Made by a program: the position numbers and the translations under genes
NCBI GenBank assembly: GCA_037384645.1
Contig: JARRNT010000015.1
Coordinates: 1 to 55,604, forward strand
Source of the DNA: RI-92 sp037384645
GTDB taxonomy: Bacteria > Pseudomonadota > Gammaproteobacteria > UBA6429 > Thiohalophilaceae
Length of the DNA stretch: 55,604 nucleotides
Direction of reading: 5' to 3'
Shown here: in pieces, positions 35,163-44,736 of the stretch
How positions within the stretch are numbered: the first letter of the stretch is position 1
Layout: each line of letters starts with the position of its first letter
The notes under the pieces: generated by a model
What the model was told of the DNA's origin: nothing
Databases searched by the model: none
Seen by the model: the letters and a program-made list of their open reading frames with translations, nothing else

Positions 35163-36290
35163 GTGCCCTTATCTGATGAATTTCCACAACAAGCGGGTCT
35201 GATATATCTTAATCACGCGGCCGTCGCGCCCTGGCCACGCCGCACGGCTGATGCCGTGTGTCAGTTTGCCCGGGAAAATCAGCAACTCGGTGCAAAACAT
35301 TATCCCCGCTGGATGGAAATCGAAAACCAGACCCGCCAGTTACTGGCAAGACTAATCAATGCCCCAAGCAGTGACGATATTGCGCTGCTCAAGAACACCT
35401 CAGAGGGTTTATCCTTCCTGGCTTATGGTCTTGACTGGTCGCCCGGCGACAATATCGTGATCTCTGACCAGGAGTTTCCTTCCAATCGAGTGATCTGGCA
35501 ATCACTGGCCGACGCCGGCGTGGAACTCCGCGAAGTGAACCTGCAGCAGGACGGCGAACCTGAGCAGGCACTGATTGCCGCCACTGATCACAGGACTCGC
35601 CTGCTATCAATCAGCTCGGTGCAATATGCCAGTGGTTTGCGTCTTGATCTGACCCCATTAGGTCAGCATTGTCGTGAGCACAACATCCTGTTTTGTGTCG
35701 ATGCGATTCAGAGTCTTGGCGCACTGCAATTTGATGTTGAGGCATGTCAGGCAGATGTTGTCGTCGCCGATGGCCATAAATGGATGCTAGGCCCGGAAGG
35801 CGTGGCCCTGTTTTATGTGCGTGAGGCGATACGACCACAGCTCAAACTCCATGAATACGGATGGCATATGCTAGCAAATGCCAGTAACTTTCAGCAGAAA
35901 ACCTGGCAGGTCGCAAACGACGCCCGCCGCTTCGAGTGTGGCAGTCCCAATATGCTTGGCATCCATGCCCTGCATGCCAGCCTGTCATTATTACTGGAGA
36001 CAGGTATCCCCCAGGTCGAAGCCGAGTTGCTGGAACGCACGTGTTATTTAATGGAGCTGATCCAGCAAGCGCCGGAACTGACCCTGATCAGTGATGACAA
36101 CCCCTCGCGCCTGTCCGGCATCGTGACCTTTCGTCACCAGACCATTGCAGCAGATGAACTGTATAAAAAACTGATGGCAACTGACGTGATTTGCGCTGCC
36201 CGTGGCACGGGCGTGCGATATTCACCGCATTTTTACACCCCACTACCCCAGCTTGCAGAAGCCATCAAACTTGCTAGGCTAACATCTTAA
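35163..36290 (+). CDS. Class V aminotransferase-like PLP enzyme
   Basis: The 375 residues have the fold-type I aminotransferase V core: NHAAVAPWP at the start, D180-A-I-Q183 for the cofactor ring, and the Schiff-base lysine K206 in DGHKWMLGPEG. The C-terminal loop reads GVRYSPHFYTP and lacks the cysteine loop of SufS-type cysteine desulfurases. Isopenicillin-epimerase or kynureninase-like activity is therefore as likely as desulfurase activity. It starts at a GTG. The reaction is not known. Confidence 0.85.
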   Translation: MPLSDEFPQQAGLIYLNHAAVAPWPRRTADAVCQFARENQQLGAKHYPRWMEIENQTRQLLARLINAPSSDDIALLKNTSEGLSFLAYGLDWSPGDNIVISDQEFPSNRVIWQSLADAGVELREVNLQQDGEPEQALIAATDHRTRLLSISSVQYASGLRLDLTPLGQHCREHNILFCVDAIQSLGALQFDVEACQADVVVADGHKWMLGPEGVALFYVREAIRPQLKLHEYGWHMLANASNFQQKTWQVANDARRFECGSPNMLGIHALHASLSLLLETGIPQVEAELLERTCYLMELIQQAPELTLISDDNPSRLSGIVTFRHQTIAADELYKKLMATDVICAARGTGVRYSPHFYTPLPQLAEAIKLARLTS

Positions 36291-36412
36291 AAACACGACA
36301 TTTTTTTGAATTTAGCTCAAGTTCATCGGCTGATAATCCGCTATTTATATAAAGAACGGAAAAATAAAAATACCGACCGGGCATAAGCCCTCACATTTGC
36401 AAAGGAGACGAG

Positions 36413-36571
36413 ATGGAAATCGTGTCTGGCACTTTCGCCTTCATCGCCTGCCTCCGCCCTGGCGGTGAAACATCTTCCAGGCACCACGTGTCCAATCAAG
36501 TACAGCAACAAACCGTGTGCGTATGCGTGTTGCGATATCGCCTCACATGTGACCACAGGACATCAGCATGA
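36413..36571 (+). CDS. Short leader ORF coupled to fadE
   Basis: The 52 codons have an excellent ribosome site (AAAGGAG, six bases before the ATG), and their TGA overlaps the fadE ATG as ATGA. The product is polar with four cysteines (13, 36, 38, 46) and no known motif. Position and coupling suggest that translation of this ORF opens the fadE start, which itself has no clear Shine-Dalgarno sequence. Whether the peptide has its own function is unknown. Confidence 0.5.
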   Translation: MEIVSGTFAFIACLRPGGETSSRHHVSNQVQQQTVCVCVLRYRLTCDHRTSA

Positions 36572-38985
36572 AACGCCCGCGCCTCAGCAAGCTGGCAATT
36601 GGCCTGATGTGTGTATTCGGCATCGCCAGTGTTCTGCCTGCGAGCTGGCAACTGTTCCTCTCTGTCTGGCTATTACTGACACTGCTGCCTGAAAGGGTGT
36701 TGTCATACCACCGCCGGTTCGGCCTGGCTGCGCAGGCGCAACCCAGTCAGGACTGGCGTCTGCGCTGGATATCGTCTCCCATTCTGAAACTGTTTCGACG
36801 TGTCAGTCCACGCATGTCACAAACCGAGCGCGAGGCACTGGATGCCGGCTCGGTCTGGTGGGATGGTGAATTATTCAGCGGTAAACCACACTGGCGTAAG
36901 CTGCGTAAATTGCAAATACCGGGATTATCCGAAGAGGAACAGGCTTTTCTGGACGGGCCGGTCAATCAACTGTGTGAAATGCTGGATGACTGGCATATCA
37001 CGCACGAACGCATGGACCTGCCGCCCGAAGTCTGGCAATTCATCAAGGACAACAAATTCTTCAGCATGATCATTCCCAGGGCCTACGGTGGTCTGGAATT
37101 TTCCGCCCTGGCGCATTCCACGGTAGTGATGAAAATCGCGACCCGCAGCGTGTCCGCTGCCGTCACGGTCATGGTGCCCAATTCACTGGGACCCGGCAAA
37201 TTATTACTCGAATACGGCACCGACGAACAAAAGGAATATTATCTGCCACGCCTGGCAAACGGCGAGGAAATCCCCTGTTTTGCCCTGACCAACCCGGAGG
37301 CCGGCAGTGATGCCGGCGCCATTCCGGACTTTGGTATCGTATGCCGTGGCAACTTTCAGGATCGCAAGGATGTCCTGGGTATCCGCCTGACCTGGAATAA
37401 ACGCTATATTACCCTGGGCCCGGTGGCTACCCTGCTTGGACTGGCATTTAAACTCTACGACCCGGATCATCTCCTGAGCGAACAGGCAGACCGCGGCGTG
37501 ACCCTGGCCATGATCCCGACGGATACACCGGGCGTGAATATCGGTCGTCGCCATCTCCCCATGAATATCGTATTCATGAATGGCCCCAACAGCGGCAAAG
37601 ATGTGTTCATTCCCATGGAGTTTATTATTGGTGGCCAGGAACGCATCGGCCAGGGCTGGCGCATGTTAATGGAGTGTCTTGCCGACGGGCGCTCCATCTC
37701 CTTACCTGCCCTGAGTGTCGGCTCCGGCAAACTGGTCTGTCGTTCAATTGGTGCATATGCGCGGGTACGGCGCCAGTTTAAACTGCCTATCGGTCGCTTC
37801 GAAGGCATCGAAGAAGCCCTGGCGCGTATCGGCGGTTACACCTACATGATGGATGCGGCCCGGGTATTAACAGCAGCCGCTATCGACATGGGGGAAAAAC
37901 CATCAGTCATCTCGGCCATTGTGAAATATCACCTGACAGAAGGTATGCGTCAGGTGGTAAATGACGGCATGGATATCATCGGCGGTTCCGGTATCTGTCT
38001 TGGCCCCCGCAACATCCTGGGGCGCGCCTATCAGGCACTGCCTATTAGTATTACGGTTGAAGGTGCCAACATCCTTACCCGCAGCATGATCATTTTTGGT
38101 CAGGGTGCGATCCGTAGCCATCCGTTCATCTTTGAGGAAATGTCCGCACTGGATGAAGCTGACTGGAACATGTCACTGCAGCGCTTCGACCGCGCCCTGT
38201 TCGGGCATATTCGATTTTATATCAGCAATACCCTCCGCGCCTTTCTGCACGGTCTCAGTGGTGCCCACTTTGCACTGACGTCCGCGAGCGCCCCCATGCG
38301 CCGTTATTACCAGAAATTAACCCGCCTGAGTGCTGCCTTTGCCGTCCTGACTGACACGACACTCCTGATGCTCGGCGCCAGTCTCAAGCGCAAGGAAAAG
38401 ATCTCGGCTCGCCTGGGCGACATACTGAGTTATCTTTACCTGGGCACGGCAATACTCAAGCGTTTTGAAATGCAGGGACATTTAAAGGAAGACATTCCGT
38501 TGATGCAATGGAGCATGGATCACATTTTGTACCGTATCCAGATTGCGATCGACGGTCTGCTACAAAATTTCCCGAATCGATTCGTGGCCATGTGCTTGCG
38601 CCTGATTATTTTTCCATTAGGGTTGCGTTTCAAACCGCCTGCCGACAAGCTGGGCCACCGCGTTGCTGAATGCCTGCTCACGCCATCGCAGGCCCGCGAT
38701 CGACTGACAGAAGGCCTGTTTATACCACAGAATGCTGATGACACGGTCGCGCGCCTGGAGGATGCCCTGATAAAAACCATCAAGGCGGAACACGTGGAAC
38801 GCCGCCTGAAAAAGAAACTCAAGGGATATCAACCCGGCTATCAAATCATGGACGACATGCTCAACCGTGCCCAGCAGGAAAATATTATTAATGCCGATGA
38901 AGCCCGCCTGATTCGCGAGGCAGAAGAGGCACGCTGGGAAGTCATCCAGGTCGACGACTTCAACCAGAATTTCACACAGGAGTAA
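36568..38985 (+). CDS. fadE: Acyl-CoA dehydrogenase FadE
   Basis: The 805 residues are close to E. coli FadE (814). An N-terminal hydrophobic segment (about 10-40) suggests membrane association. The flavin and substrate domain carries ALTNPEAGSDAG (239-250) and LPMNIVFMNGPNSGKDVF. The later helical domain has the MDIIGGSGICLGPRNIL segment, and a long C-terminal extension is typical of FadE. It catalyses the first oxidation step of fatty acid breakdown. It leads a tight operon; the next gene starts two bases after its stop. Confidence 0.95.
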   Translation: MKRPRLSKLAIGLMCVFGIASVLPASWQLFLSVWLLLTLLPERVLSYHRRFGLAAQAQPSQDWRLRWISSPILKLFRRVSPRMSQTEREALDAGSVWWDGELFSGKPHWRKLRKLQIPGLSEEEQAFLDGPVNQLCEMLDDWHITHERMDLPPEVWQFIKDNKFFSMIIPRAYGGLEFSALAHSTVVMKIATRSVSAAVTVMVPNSLGPGKLLLEYGTDEQKEYYLPRLANGEEIPCFALTNPEAGSDAGAIPDFGIVCRGNFQDRKDVLGIRLTWNKRYITLGPVATLLGLAFKLYDPDHLLSEQADRGVTLAMIPTDTPGVNIGRRHLPMNIVFMNGPNSGKDVFIPMEFIIGGQERIGQGWRMLMECLADGRSISLPALSVGSGKLVCRSIGAYARVRRQFKLPIGRFEGIEEALARIGGYTYMMDAARVLTAAAIDMGEKPSVISAIVKYHLTEGMRQVVNDGMDIIGGSGICLGPRNILGRAYQALPISITVEGANILTRSMIIFGQGAIRSHPFIFEEMSALDEADWNMSLQRFDRALFGHIRFYISNTLRAFLHGLSGAHFALTSASAPMRRYYQKLTRLSAAFAVLTDTTLLMLGASLKRKEKISARLGDILSYLYLGTAILKRFEMQGHLKEDIPLMQWSMDHILYRIQIAIDGLLQNFPNRFVAMCLRLIIFPLGLRFKPPADKLGHRVAECLLTPSQARDRLTEGLFIPQNADDTVARLEDALIKTIKAEHVERRLKKKLKGYQPGYQIMDDMLNRAQQENIINADEARLIREAEEARWEVIQVDDFNQNFTQE

Positions 38986-38987
38986 TT

Positions 38988-40382
38988 GTGGCCACTAAAG
39001 AGAAAGCGACAACATCGCGTAGTCGCCCCCGTACCACGACACGCAAACCCGGCAGCAACAGCCGCTCAGGTCCGCGACGCAATACCGGAACCGGTGGCAA
39101 ACCGGCACGTCCCGTGTTTATTGTCGACGGCAGTCGCACCCCCTTCCTGAAAGCGCGCAACAAACCCGGCCCTTTCCCTGCCGCCAGCCTCGCAGTCAAT
39201 TGCGGCCGCGCCCTGTTATCGCGTCAGCCGTTTGAACCAGTGGCGATCGATGAAGTAATCCTTGGCTGTGTCATGCCCAACGCCGATGAGGCCAATATCG
39301 CCCGCGTTGTTGGCCTGCGTCTGGGCATTGGGAACGATACCCCAGCCTGGACGGTACAACGCAACTGTGCCTCGGGCATGCAGGCGCTCGATTGCGCGGC
39401 CATGGAGATTGCCAGCAAACGCGCGGATTTGATACTCGCCGGTGGTGTGGAGTCCATGAGTCATGCGCCGGTACTGTATAACAGTGACATGGTCACCTGG
39501 CTGGGCGCATTAACTGCAGCCAAAACCTTCGGCCAGCGAGTCAAGGTGTTTGGCCAGTTACGCCCCAAACATTTAAAACCCGTGATTGGCCTGTTGCGTG
39601 GACTGACGGATCCGGTAGTTGGCCTGTCCATGGGACAAACGGCAGAAAATCTTGCCTACCGTTTTGGCATCAACCGTGAGCAAATGGACAGTTTCGCCAC
39701 ACGCAGTCATATGCGGCTGGCCGCGGCCCAGGATAACGGCTATCTCGATGAAATCGAACCGCTCTACGATACCCGCGGCAAGGTCTACCTGCACGACGAT
39801 GGCTTACGGCGTGACTCATCGGTCGAGGCCCTGGCCAGGTTGCGACCGGTTTTCGATAAACCCTTTGGCCTGGTCACCGCTGGCAATAGTGCCCAGGTTA
39901 CCGATGGCGCTGCCCTGCTGTTACTGGCCAGCGAAAAGGCCGTCAAGGAACATAACCTGACGGTGCTGGGGCAACTGCTGGATACACAATGGTCGGCACT
40001 GGCGCCGGCGCAAATGGGGCTGGGACCAGTCCATGCCATTACCCCTATCCTGCAACGGCAAAAATTCGAGCTCAATGATATCGACTACTGGGAAATCAAC
40101 GAGGCCTTTGCCGCACAGGTTCTGGCCTGTCTCATCGCCTGGGAAGAAGATCAATATTGCCAGCAGGAACTGGGACTGAAGCAGGCGCTGGGTACGCTCG
40201 ACCAGGATAAACTGAATATCGATGGCGGCGGAATCAGCCTTGGCCACCCGGTGGGAGCCAGTGGTGCCCGGATCGTGCTTCATCTACTGGATGTGCTGAA
40301 ACGCAAACAGGCGAAACGCGGTATTGCCAGCCTGTGTATCGGTGGCGGCCAGGGTGGCGCCATGCTTGTCGAGCGCGTGTAG
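38988..40382 (+). CDS. fadI: 3-ketoacyl-CoA thiolase (FadI-like)
   Basis: The 464 residues cleave 3-ketoacyl-CoA to acetyl-CoA. Catalytic residues are in place: C127 in NCASGMQ, the NEAFAAQ loop, GGGISLGHPVGASG with its His, and CIGGGQGG at the end. A basic, Ser/Thr/Arg-rich extension of about 40 residues precedes the thiolase fold, which is unusual. It starts at GTG (38988). An internal start nearer residue 40 is possible, but no ribosome site was seen there. Confidence 0.92.
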   Translation: MATKEKATTSRSRPRTTTRKPGSNSRSGPRRNTGTGGKPARPVFIVDGSRTPFLKARNKPGPFPAASLAVNCGRALLSRQPFEPVAIDEVILGCVMPNADEANIARVVGLRLGIGNDTPAWTVQRNCASGMQALDCAAMEIASKRADLILAGGVESMSHAPVLYNSDMVTWLGALTAAKTFGQRVKVFGQLRPKHLKPVIGLLRGLTDPVVGLSMGQTAENLAYRFGINREQMDSFATRSHMRLAAAQDNGYLDEIEPLYDTRGKVYLHDDGLRRDSSVEALARLRPVFDKPFGLVTAGNSAQVTDGAALLLLASEKAVKEHNLTVLGQLLDTQWSALAPAQMGLGPVHAITPILQRQKFELNDIDYWEINEAFAAQVLACLIAWEEDQYCQQELGLKQALGTLDQDKLNIDGGGISLGHPVGASGARIVLHLLDVLKRKQAKRGIASLCIGGGQGGAMLVERV

Positions 40383-40391
40383 GAGATGAAA

Positions 40392-42437
40392 ATGACCCAG
40401 CCATATCAACACTGGAAAATCGAAACCGACCCCACCGGCATCACCTGGTTACACCTGGACAAGGCCGACAGCAGCACCAACGTCCTCTCTACCGAGATCC
40501 TCAACGAGTTCAGTCAGATCCTGGAAGAACTGGAAAAAAATGTTCCACGTGCCGTCGTCATCCTCTCCGACAAGGCAAACGGATTTGTTGCCGGTGCCGA
40601 CGTCAAGGAATTTACCCGGTTTGAAACAGAAGAAGCCGCATTGCAGAGTATTCAACACGCTCATTCTATTTTTAACCGTCTCGAATCACTGAAATGCCCC
40701 ACGATTGCTCTGCTTCACGGCTTTTGCCTGGGCGGTGGCCTGGAACTGGCACTGGCCTGTCGTTATCGTGTTGCAGACAATGATCCGGGCACCAAACTGG
40801 GCCTGCCGGAAGTGCGCCTGGGGATTCATCCCGGCTTCGGCGGCACGCTGCGTGCTATCCGCCTGGTCGGTGCCCTGTCCGCCATGGACCTAATGCTCAC
40901 TGGACGAAACCTGTCGGCACGCGCAGCAAAAAAGATTGGCCTGGTCGATTATGCCGTGCCCAAACGCCACCTGCTCAACGCGGCGCGTGGCATCGTCAAG
41001 CGCCCTCCAAAACCAGCACCGTTGCCCTGGTGGAAGCGCATGGCCAGTCATCGACAAATTCGGCCATTACTGGCCAAGGTCTTTTATAAAAAGGTTGCTG
41101 CCAAAGCGGCACGCTCCCATTACCCGGCACCTTATTCGCTGATCGATCTGTGGGTGCAATATTACGATGAGCCCCGGCAAATGCTCGAACAGGAGGCCAG
41201 ATCGGTTGCCCACCTTATCGTAGGCCGCACTGCACAGAACCTGATCCGTGTATTCCTGTTACAGGAACAGCTAAAAGGCCTGGGCAAGGCCGGCGACTTT
41301 AACGCCACGCACGTGCATGTCGTTGGCGCCGGCGTCATGGGAGGCGACATTGCCGCCTGGTGCGCGCTGCGTGGATTCCGGGTTACGCTGCAGGACACCA
41401 AACATGAAGCCCTGGGCAATGTGATCAAGCGTGCCTACAAACTGTACCGGAAACGGATTAAGGACCGTTTGTTGATCACCAACGCCATGGACCGGTTAAT
41501 CCCCGACCCCAGGGGCCATGGCCTGTCACGCGCTGATGTCATCATCGAGGCGATATTCGAGGACGTTGAAGTAAAACGTGACCTGTTCAAGTCAATTGAA
41601 CCTGTCGTTAAGCCAGATGCCATGATCGCCACCAACACCTCCAGTATACCGTTGGACGAAATCAGCAGCGTATTACAACAGCCTGCCCGGCTGGTTGGCC
41701 TGCATTTCTTTAATCCGGTCGCGATGATGCCACTGGTTGAAATCGTGCAAAGCCCGACAACGGATCAACAAATCGCCAGCAAGGCGGCTGCGTTCACCCG
41801 GAAGATCGGTCGCCTGCCGCTGCCCGTCACCAGCACCCCCGGTTTTCTGGTCAACCGAATCCTGATGCCCTACCTGATGGAAGCAGTCGTCCTGGCGGAA
41901 GAAGGCGTGCCGCTCAAATTGATTGATGATGCCGCGACCGATTTTGGCATGCCCATGGGGCCTATCGAGCTGGCTGATAGCGTTGGCCTGGACATCTGTC
42001 TGCATGTCGCCAAAAACCTGGCCCAGCACATGTCGGTGGAAGTTCCTGAGCGCCTGCAAAAACTGGTCGATATGGGACAGCTCGGTAAAAAATCCGGCCA
42101 GGGTTTTTATCGTTTCAAGGATGGCAAGGCACAGAAAGAACTGCCGCCCAAAAGCTATACCGCGCCGGTTGATATTCAGGATCGTCTCATCCTGCGCATG
42201 CTGAATGAAGCTGTCGCCTGCCTGCGCGATGGCGTGGTTGCTTCTGAAGACCTGGCCGATGCCGGGATCGTATTCGGCACCGGTTTTGCCCCGTTCCGGG
42301 GCGGTCCGTTGCATTACATTCACAATCGTGGACCGGCGCAGTTGTTAAAAATGCTGGAACACCTGCAACAACGCTATGGCCCGCGATTCAGCGCCGATGC
42401 CGGCTGGCAACAATTTGAAGACAGCGTGGCAGAGTAA
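40392..42437 (+). CDS. fadJ: Fatty acid oxidation multifunctional enzyme (FadJ/FadB-like)
   Basis: The 681 residues combine enoyl-CoA hydratase and 3-hydroxyacyl-CoA dehydrogenase. The hydratase part shows FVAGADVKEF, GGGLELALACRYRVA with its Glu, and GLPEVRLGIHPGFGG with the second Glu. The dehydrogenase part begins with the NAD loop VGAGVMGGDIA (about residue 308) and continues with LHFFNPVAMMPLVEIV and STPGFLVNRI. I chose the second ATG, six bases after AGGAG; the first ATG abuts that sequence. Pairing with fadI rather than fadA favours the FadJ name. Confidence 0.93.
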   Translation: MTQPYQHWKIETDPTGITWLHLDKADSSTNVLSTEILNEFSQILEELEKNVPRAVVILSDKANGFVAGADVKEFTRFETEEAALQSIQHAHSIFNRLESLKCPTIALLHGFCLGGGLELALACRYRVADNDPGTKLGLPEVRLGIHPGFGGTLRAIRLVGALSAMDLMLTGRNLSARAAKKIGLVDYAVPKRHLLNAARGIVKRPPKPAPLPWWKRMASHRQIRPLLAKVFYKKVAAKAARSHYPAPYSLIDLWVQYYDEPRQMLEQEARSVAHLIVGRTAQNLIRVFLLQEQLKGLGKAGDFNATHVHVVGAGVMGGDIAAWCALRGFRVTLQDTKHEALGNVIKRAYKLYRKRIKDRLLITNAMDRLIPDPRGHGLSRADVIIEAIFEDVEVKRDLFKSIEPVVKPDAMIATNTSSIPLDEISSVLQQPARLVGLHFFNPVAMMPLVEIVQSPTTDQQIASKAAAFTRKIGRLPLPVTSTPGFLVNRILMPYLMEAVVLAEEGVPLKLIDDAATDFGMPMGPIELADSVGLDICLHVAKNLAQHMSVEVPERLQKLVDMGQLGKKSGQGFYRFKDGKAQKELPPKSYTAPVDIQDRLILRMLNEAVACLRDGVVASEDLADAGIVFGTGFAPFRGGPLHYIHNRGPAQLLKMLEHLQQRYGPRFSADAGWQQFEDSVAE

Positions 42438-42439
42438 CA

Positions 42440-44242
42440 ATGTCATCATCCGATGAGAGTATTTCCCTGCAGGAAATTATCAATCTCTCGCAACTGTTTC
42501 ACCTCAGGGTCCAACGCTCAGCCGACAGGCCGGCCTACCGCTATTTTGACCGACAGGAAAAAACCTGGACCGTACTCACCTGGTCTGAAATGGCAACACA
42601 GGTTGCCCGCTGGCAGCAGGCATTAAAACAGGAAAATCTCAAGCCGGGGGACCGGGTTGCACTTATGCTCAGCAACAGTCCGACCTGGGTCATGTTTGAG
42701 CAGGCCGCGCTCGGGCTCGGCCTGATTGTCGTACCACTCTACACGAATGATCGGGCCGACAATGTCGGCTACATCATCAACGATGCACAAATACGCGTCC
42801 TCTTGCTGGAGCATGCGGAACAGTGGTGCGCATTACATTCCCATTGCAAAGACCTCGATTGCCTGCAGCGCATTATTTGCATGGAGCCGGTTAAGCATAA
42901 TAATGAACAGCGACTACTCTTGCTCGACAGCTGGCTACCGGATGCCGCGCAACAGTATCCATTACAGGAATTGAACGTCCACAAATCAAGCCTTGCCACC
43001 ATCGTGTACACCTCCGGCACCACGGGCAGACCCAAGGGCGTCATGTTGAACCACGAAAACATCTTCTGGGATGTGCTGGCCGGCCTGAAAAATATTCGCG
43101 TAACATCCGACGATACCTTTCTTTCTTTCCTACCCGTCTCACACATGTTTGAGCGAACAGTCGGTTATTACCTGCCAATGATCTGCGGCTGTACAGTCAC
43201 CTATGCCCGTGCCATCGAGACCCTGGCTGATGACCTCAAACTGCATAAGCCAACTATCATTATCACGGTACCGCGAATATTTGAACGCGTTTACAACCGG
43301 ATTAAATCCCGGCTTGCCGGCAGGCCGGCGCTGGTGCGACGCTTGTTCAACACCGCCGTTGATGTAGGCTGGCACCGCTTTCGCTTCCGCCAGGGCAAAC
43401 AGGCCTGGCATCCCAGATTGCTGCTGTGGCCGATATTATATTTTCTGGTCGGACGTAAAATTATGGCCCGGCTGGGCGGCCGTCTGCGTCTTGCCGTCAG
43501 CGGCGGTGCCCCCTTGTCGCTGGAGGTTGCCCGTGTTTTTATCGGCCTGGGTCTGACGATTTCACAGGGTTACGGACTGACAGAGGCCAGCCCGGTAATC
43601 AGTACCAACAAACTGGAAGACAATGAGCCCGACAGTGTTGGCCAGGCCCTGCCCGGTATCGAAGTCAGGCTGGGTAAAGATGACGAATTACTGGTACGGG
43701 CACCCAGTGTCATGATGGGCTACTGGAACCAGGAAGAAGCCACGCACATGGTCATCGATCCCGACGGCTGGCTGCATACCGGGGACAAGGTCCGCATCGA
43801 GCATGACCACATCTATATCACTGGCCGGCTAAAAGAGATCCTGGTGCTGTCCAACGGCGAGAAGATCCCGCCGGCTGATCTGGAAATGGCGATTTGCGCA
43901 GACCCGTTGTTCGACCAGGCACTGGTCCTGGGTGAACAAAAACCCTATCTCGCTGCGATCCTGGTCATCAACCCGGAACAATGGCAAGCGATATCGAATG
44001 AACTGGGAATCACCATGGATGCCGATATGCTAAACCACCCCAGTGTACAAAGCCATGCATTAAAACGAATTCGGGATAATATGACGGATTTCCCGGGTTA
44101 TGCCAAAATACACCAGGTCTATCTGACACTCGAGGCCTGGACCGTCGAGAACAACGCGATCACGCCAACCTTGAAGCTTAAACGTGAAGTGATTACAACT
44201 AAATATGCCAACGAGATTGCCCAACTCTACCATGGCCACTGA
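42440..44242 (+). CDS. fadD: Long-chain acyl-CoA synthetase
   Basis: The 600-residue AMP-forming enzyme activates fatty acids with ATP and CoA. The P-loop TIVYTSGTTGRPKG lies at residues 187-200, the adenine motif GYGLTEASPVIS near 375, and the hinge GWLHTGDKVRIEHDHIYITGR near 445. The C-terminus resembles the FACL/AMP-binding group of bacterial and eukaryotic long-chain synthetases more than E. coli FadD. It starts two bases after fadJ. It feeds the beta-oxidation enzymes upstream in the operon. Confidence 0.92.
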   Translation: MSSSDESISLQEIINLSQLFHLRVQRSADRPAYRYFDRQEKTWTVLTWSEMATQVARWQQALKQENLKPGDRVALMLSNSPTWVMFEQAALGLGLIVVPLYTNDRADNVGYIINDAQIRVLLLEHAEQWCALHSHCKDLDCLQRIICMEPVKHNNEQRLLLLDSWLPDAAQQYPLQELNVHKSSLATIVYTSGTTGRPKGVMLNHENIFWDVLAGLKNIRVTSDDTFLSFLPVSHMFERTVGYYLPMICGCTVTYARAIETLADDLKLHKPTIIITVPRIFERVYNRIKSRLAGRPALVRRLFNTAVDVGWHRFRFRQGKQAWHPRLLLWPILYFLVGRKIMARLGGRLRLAVSGGAPLSLEVARVFIGLGLTISQGYGLTEASPVISTNKLEDNEPDSVGQALPGIEVRLGKDDELLVRAPSVMMGYWNQEEATHMVIDPDGWLHTGDKVRIEHDHIYITGRLKEILVLSNGEKIPPADLEMAICADPLFDQALVLGEQKPYLAAILVINPEQWQAISNELGITMDADMLNHPSVQSHALKRIRDNMTDFPGYAKIHQVYLTLEAWTVENNAITPTLKLKREVITTKYANEIAQLYHGH

Positions 44243-44253
44243 ACCGGATTGCT

Positions 44254-44640
44254 ATGGATAAACTACCTTCAGACAAACCACCCGAGATTCGTACCCTCGC
44301 CATGCCGGCAGATACCAATGCCTCCGGCGATATTTTTGGCGGCTGGTTGATGTCGCAGATCGATATCGCCGGCAGTATCCAGGCATTCAAGCGCGCCGAT
44401 GGGCGGGTAGTCACTGTTGCTGTGAATGATTTCACATTTCTCAAGCCGGTGTTCGTTGGCGACCTGGTCAGCATCTACGCGAGTATTATCAAAACCGGTA
44501 CGACCTCGTTACAGGTCGCCGTTGAGGCCTATGCTGAACGCCACCGTGGCACCGAGGAATGTCACAAAGTCGCCACAGCCATCCTGACCTATGTCGCCGT
44601 TGACCCTGATCGACAACCACGCCCCTTGCCACCCGCATAG
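44254..44640 (+). CDS. yciA: Acyl-CoA thioesterase (YciA-like hotdog protein)
   Basis: The 128 residues form a hotdog domain. The MPADTNASGDIFGGWLMSQID segment contains the catalytic Asp of the YciA/BACH group, and VNDFTFLKPVFVGDLV follows. It hydrolyses acyl-CoA, perhaps preventing CoA depletion when the operon is active. It starts 11 bases after the fadD stop and is the last gene of the operon. Confidence 0.9.
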   Translation: MDKLPSDKPPEIRTLAMPADTNASGDIFGGWLMSQIDIAGSIQAFKRADGRVVTVAVNDFTFLKPVFVGDLVSIYASIIKTGTTSLQVAVEAYAERHRGTEECHKVATAILTYVAVDPDRQPRPLPPA

Positions 44641-44736
44641 CCTCTACAATAAATCAGGTTAGCCCCTTTCAATTTAAGTCCACCTCACACTTCGCCGATA
44701 AGGGCTATACGTTCAGCATCTCCAGCATCAGTTGTT

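Noticed and set aside
35163..36290. Cysteine desulfurase (SufS) identity for the class V aminotransferase
   Set aside because: The active-site cysteine loop of SufS is replaced by a SPHFYTP loop, so a specific desulfurase name is not justified.
36341..36556. Minus-strand 71-codon frame before fadE
   Set aside because: It overlaps the better-supported plus-strand leader ORF and lacks a ribosome site.
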